Shown here one piece after another: positions 61,807 through 64,000 of a stretch of DNA of 64,000 nucleotides. The DNA is from Myrmaecium sp. VS I D KN 1 (lineage: Eukaryota; Ascomycota; Dothideomycetes; Valsariales; Valsariaceae): positions 592,871-656,870 of the forward strand of contig JADQAV010000010.1 of assembly GCA_019775845.1 (NCBI GenBank), written 5' to 3'. Below the pieces are notes generated by a model. It was not told the origin of the DNA, made no database searches, and saw nothing but the letters and a program-made list of their open reading frames with translations. Both the position numbers and the translations under genes were made by a program. Within the stretch, counting starts at the first letter, position 1; each line of letters opens with the position of its first letter.

Positions 61807-61815
61807 CCTTCGGTT
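61807..61815. repeat. Right copy of putative target-site duplication
   Basis: CCTTCGGTT, identical to 48934-48942. Confidence 0.55.
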
Positions 61816-62253
61816 CGCATTTAATAAATGAGCAATGATACATGTGATTTACTATAAGCGATATTAATCGTGGCGACGTGCCACTTCCGCTGGCCGGTGG
61901 CCAACAACTCGAATGTCCGCGACTGTCGCCCTTGTCCCTCTTTCTAGCAGGTGAGCGATGGACTCGGTCCCTGAACCATAGCCATAGAAATACCCTCCTT
62001 CTCCAGATGCCATATCAGCATTCGGGGGCACAGAGAAACGTTGAGCGCAATCCTCTTCTCGCCAAAGGCACTATCTACCTCTGAAAGTTCCTACTGTCCA
62101 TCGAAAAGGCTCTACCATCCGCTTGTCCTTGTCCTAAAGTCTTCAACGCCATGCCCAATATGCAACTATACAACATGAAAAACCGCTCAATCCTTTCTGT
62201 AAACTATCCCGCCATGAGTTGGGTGTGCATACGTAATCCTCCGCGGGATCCAT
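61816..62253. other. 3' flank of FUN30
   Basis: About 440 bp of normal-composition DNA between the AT-rich block and the remodeller stop codon. A 68-codon plus frame (61878-62084) has no recognisable feature. Confidence 0.5.
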
Positions 62254-64000
62254 TCACTCCACGAGCTCTACGCCGGCGGCAGTCAGCCCGTCCTTAAACT
62301 GATCCTTCAAGTCTTCCTGAGCCTTTCCACCCGTACCTGCTCCCTTGATCTGCTCGTACAGCATGCGCTCCACCGCCTGGATACCGGCCGTTTCAGTCTT
62401 GTCTCCAGGCTGGGCCGCTTCGCCAGCGACACGCTCATCCAGCGCAAGCTTGGAATTTCCAAGGGCGTGAATCTGCTCCTCGATGGTGCCGCGAGTGACC
62501 AAGCGGATCACCTCAACCTCTCTGACCTGCCCAACGCGGTGCGCCCGATTCTCCGCCTGGACGTCATCCTGCGGATTGAAGCTGGAGTCGAAAATGATGA
62601 CCTTGTTTGCACAAGCCAGATTGATACCGGCGCCGCCAGACTTCGTCGACAGCATGAAGACGGGGATGTTGGGATCGTTGTAAAACTCGTCCAGCATGTC
62701 TTGACGTTCCGGAATCGGTGTGGAACCGTCCATACGGAAGAACTGCATGTTGAGCGTCTCCATCACAGCTTCAAGGATATCCATCACCGTGGTGAACTGG
62801 GAAAATATGAGCGTGCGGTCGCCGTTCTCCTTGAAGCGCAGGAGCAATTCTACGAGCTTTTGCACTTTTCCGCTATCCATCCATTCGTCATGCTGCAGCG
62901 CAAACTTGTTCAATGCTGGGTACTTGAGGGAAAGCTGATGTGCCTGGTAGTCACTGTGAAACGAAATATCTTCGTACACATATTCTTCGTTGTCTCCCGG
63001 AATCTCTGGATCCCTCACGGCAATCTTTGACATCTTGCGAATCATCTTGTCGTCATAGATCCTTCGGAATAGGAGGTGATGAATGGCTGACTGCCGTAGT
63101 CTCATCAGCACGTTCGCACTGTCCTTGGTACTGCGACCTGCCGCTCGGTCTTCCATGACTTTGCGTTGTTGAGCCAATAGCTCGTCGTAAATAGCCTTCT
63201 GAGGCGGAGAAAGCTCGCAATACTCGACCCGGCTATGTTTCGCGGGCAGATGTCGAAGAACTTGATGCTTCTTGCGTCGCAGAATGAACGGAGTCATCAT
63301 CGTCCTAGCCCGTTGAATTCGTTGAGCGGATAGCAAAGCAGCATGGTCCGCGTCGGTAGTTTTCGCCTTGTGCTTGAACACGAATCCCAAATGCTCTGAA
63401 TGCTCCGCAAACATGCTCGGCATGAGGAAAGCTAACAGGGACACCAGTTCTTGAAGGTTGTTCTGAAGAGGCGTGCCTGAGAGCAGGAGACGGAAATCCG
63501 CAGGGATCTTCATCAGCTCTTGATAACGCTTCGTCGAGCTGTTCCTCAGATAGTGCCCTTCATCGTAAACGCAAACCACAGGCTTCACCACCTTGCGGAG
63601 AAACTTGTTATCCTCGGCCTTGGTAGCATTGTCATAGGTGGTGATGATAACATTGATGGACGTCAGGTTTTCTTCGATGGTTATACGCTGCTCATAGCGC
63701 TCCTTCTGCGCACCGTAATACGGTTCGACAGTTAAGTTAGGGGAGAAACGCTGGAATTCACGGAGCCAGTTCTCCAACGTAGACCCCGGAACAACGATCA
63801 AGTGTGGTCCCGACACACCTGTCTCGTAAAGGTGAGAGAGGAAAGTGATGACCTGGCAAGTCTTGCCAAGTCCCATATCATCAGCCAGGATACAACTCAG
63901 TCGTTTTGACCAGAGCAGATTCATCCAGTTTAGGCCAACCAACTGATAGTCCTTCAGTACCAGGTCCTCCGCCATTATTCTAGGCTTCCCTAGGAATCCT
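62254..64000 (-). CDS. FUN30: Fun30/SMARCAD1-type SNF2 chromatin remodeller (5' part outside window)
   Basis: The frame runs from the stop at 62254 to the window edge without interruption; MAEDLVLKDYQLVGLNWM (from 63975) is preceded in frame by GFLGKPRI, so this Met is internal. The ATPase motor is nearly complete: DDMGLGKTCQ (motif I), VIITTYDNA (Ia), DEGH (II, the DEGH form seen in Fun30), LLLSGTPLQNN (III), LIFSQFTTVMDIL (IV), STKSGGAGINLACA (V) and AENRAHRVGQ (VI). A long insertion separates the two RecA lobes, as in this family. Fun30 slides and edits nucleosomes, supports heterochromatin silencing and long-range DNA end resection. The N-terminal CUE-containing half would lie beyond 64000. 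Confidence 0.93.
   Translation of the reverse strand, partial: GFLGKPRIMAEDLVLKDYQLVGLNWMNLLWSKRLSCILADDMGLGKTCQVITFLSHLYETGVSGPHLIVVPGSTLENWLREFQRFSPNLTVEPYYGAQKERYEQRITIEENLTSINVIITTYDNATKAEDNKFLRKVVKPVVCVYDEGHYLRNSSTKRYQELMKIPADFRLLLSGTPLQNNLQELVSLLAFLMPSMFAEHSEHLGFVFKHKAKTTDADHAALLSAQRIQRARTMMTPFILRRKKHQVLRHLPAKHSRVEYCELSPPQKAIYDELLAQQRKVMEDRAAGRSTKDSANVLMRLRQSAIHHLLFRRIYDDKMIRKMSKIAVRDPEIPGDNEEYVYEDISFHSDYQAHQLSLKYPALNKFALQHDEWMDSGKVQKLVELLLRFKENGDRTLIFSQFTTVMDILEAVMETLNMQFFRMDGSTPIPERQDMLDEFYNDPNIPVFMLSTKSGGAGINLACANKVIIFDSSFNPQDDVQAENRAHRVGQVREVEVIRLVTRGTIEEQIHALGNSKLALDERVAGEAAQPGDKTETAGIQAVERMLYEQIKGAGTGGKAQEDLKDQFKDGLTAAGVELVE

Overview
The window is nuclear DNA of a filamentous ascomycete (Pezizomycotina). 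The signs are dense genes with many short introns (mostly 45-105 nt), GT donors with CTRAY-like branch sites, and proteins of fungal type: LSD1 with a C-terminal HMG box, Dnm1, a dipeptidyl-peptidase 5 relative, NDUFAF7 (so a complex I-containing fungus). A 12.9-kb block carries the hallmark of repeat-induced point mutation (RIP). I cannot fix the genus; the PCNA and other proteins do not look like close Aspergillus sequences.

Layout. 1-48.7 kb is a gene-rich euchromatic arm with about 20 complete protein-coding genes. In order: a partial gene leaving the left edge (-), LSD1-type amine oxidase (-), dynamitin (+), NDUFAF7 methyltransferase (-), mitochondrial cysteine-synthase-like MCY1 (+), a secreted orphan (+), a membrane protein with a helical domain (-), NOP14 (+), PTC7 phosphatase (-), a CBS-domain protein (-), DNM1 (-), a secreted PEBP (+), a fungal orphan (+), a DPP5-type peptidase (-), ENV7/STK16 kinase (-), a DUF726 hydrolase (-), TFIIF-beta (+), a sugar transporter (-), dUTPase (+), pyridoxal kinase (-) and PCNA (-). 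From 48.94 to 61.81 kb lies an AT-rich, heavily RIP-mutated block with no usable ORF. It is bounded by imperfect inverted ends and an 8-9 bp direct repeat, as expected of a single large DNA transposon, best guess Mutator-like. At the right edge a FUN30/SMARCAD1 remodeller (-) runs off the window.

Genes were assembled exon by exon from splice signals and family conservation; every exon chain given sums to a multiple of three. Much of the set is housekeeping. Functional pairs worth noting are dUTPase and PCNA, both S-phase genes and both with ACGCGT (MCB) boxes upstream, and the divergent mitochondrial pair NDUFAF7/MCY1-like. Unusual gene architecture is the most interesting host signal: a PCNA start codon split by an intron, microexons of 10, 16 and 11 nt, and a GC-AG intron. 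I did not find a CRISPR array, a biosynthetic cluster, or a convincing tRNA or rRNA gene.
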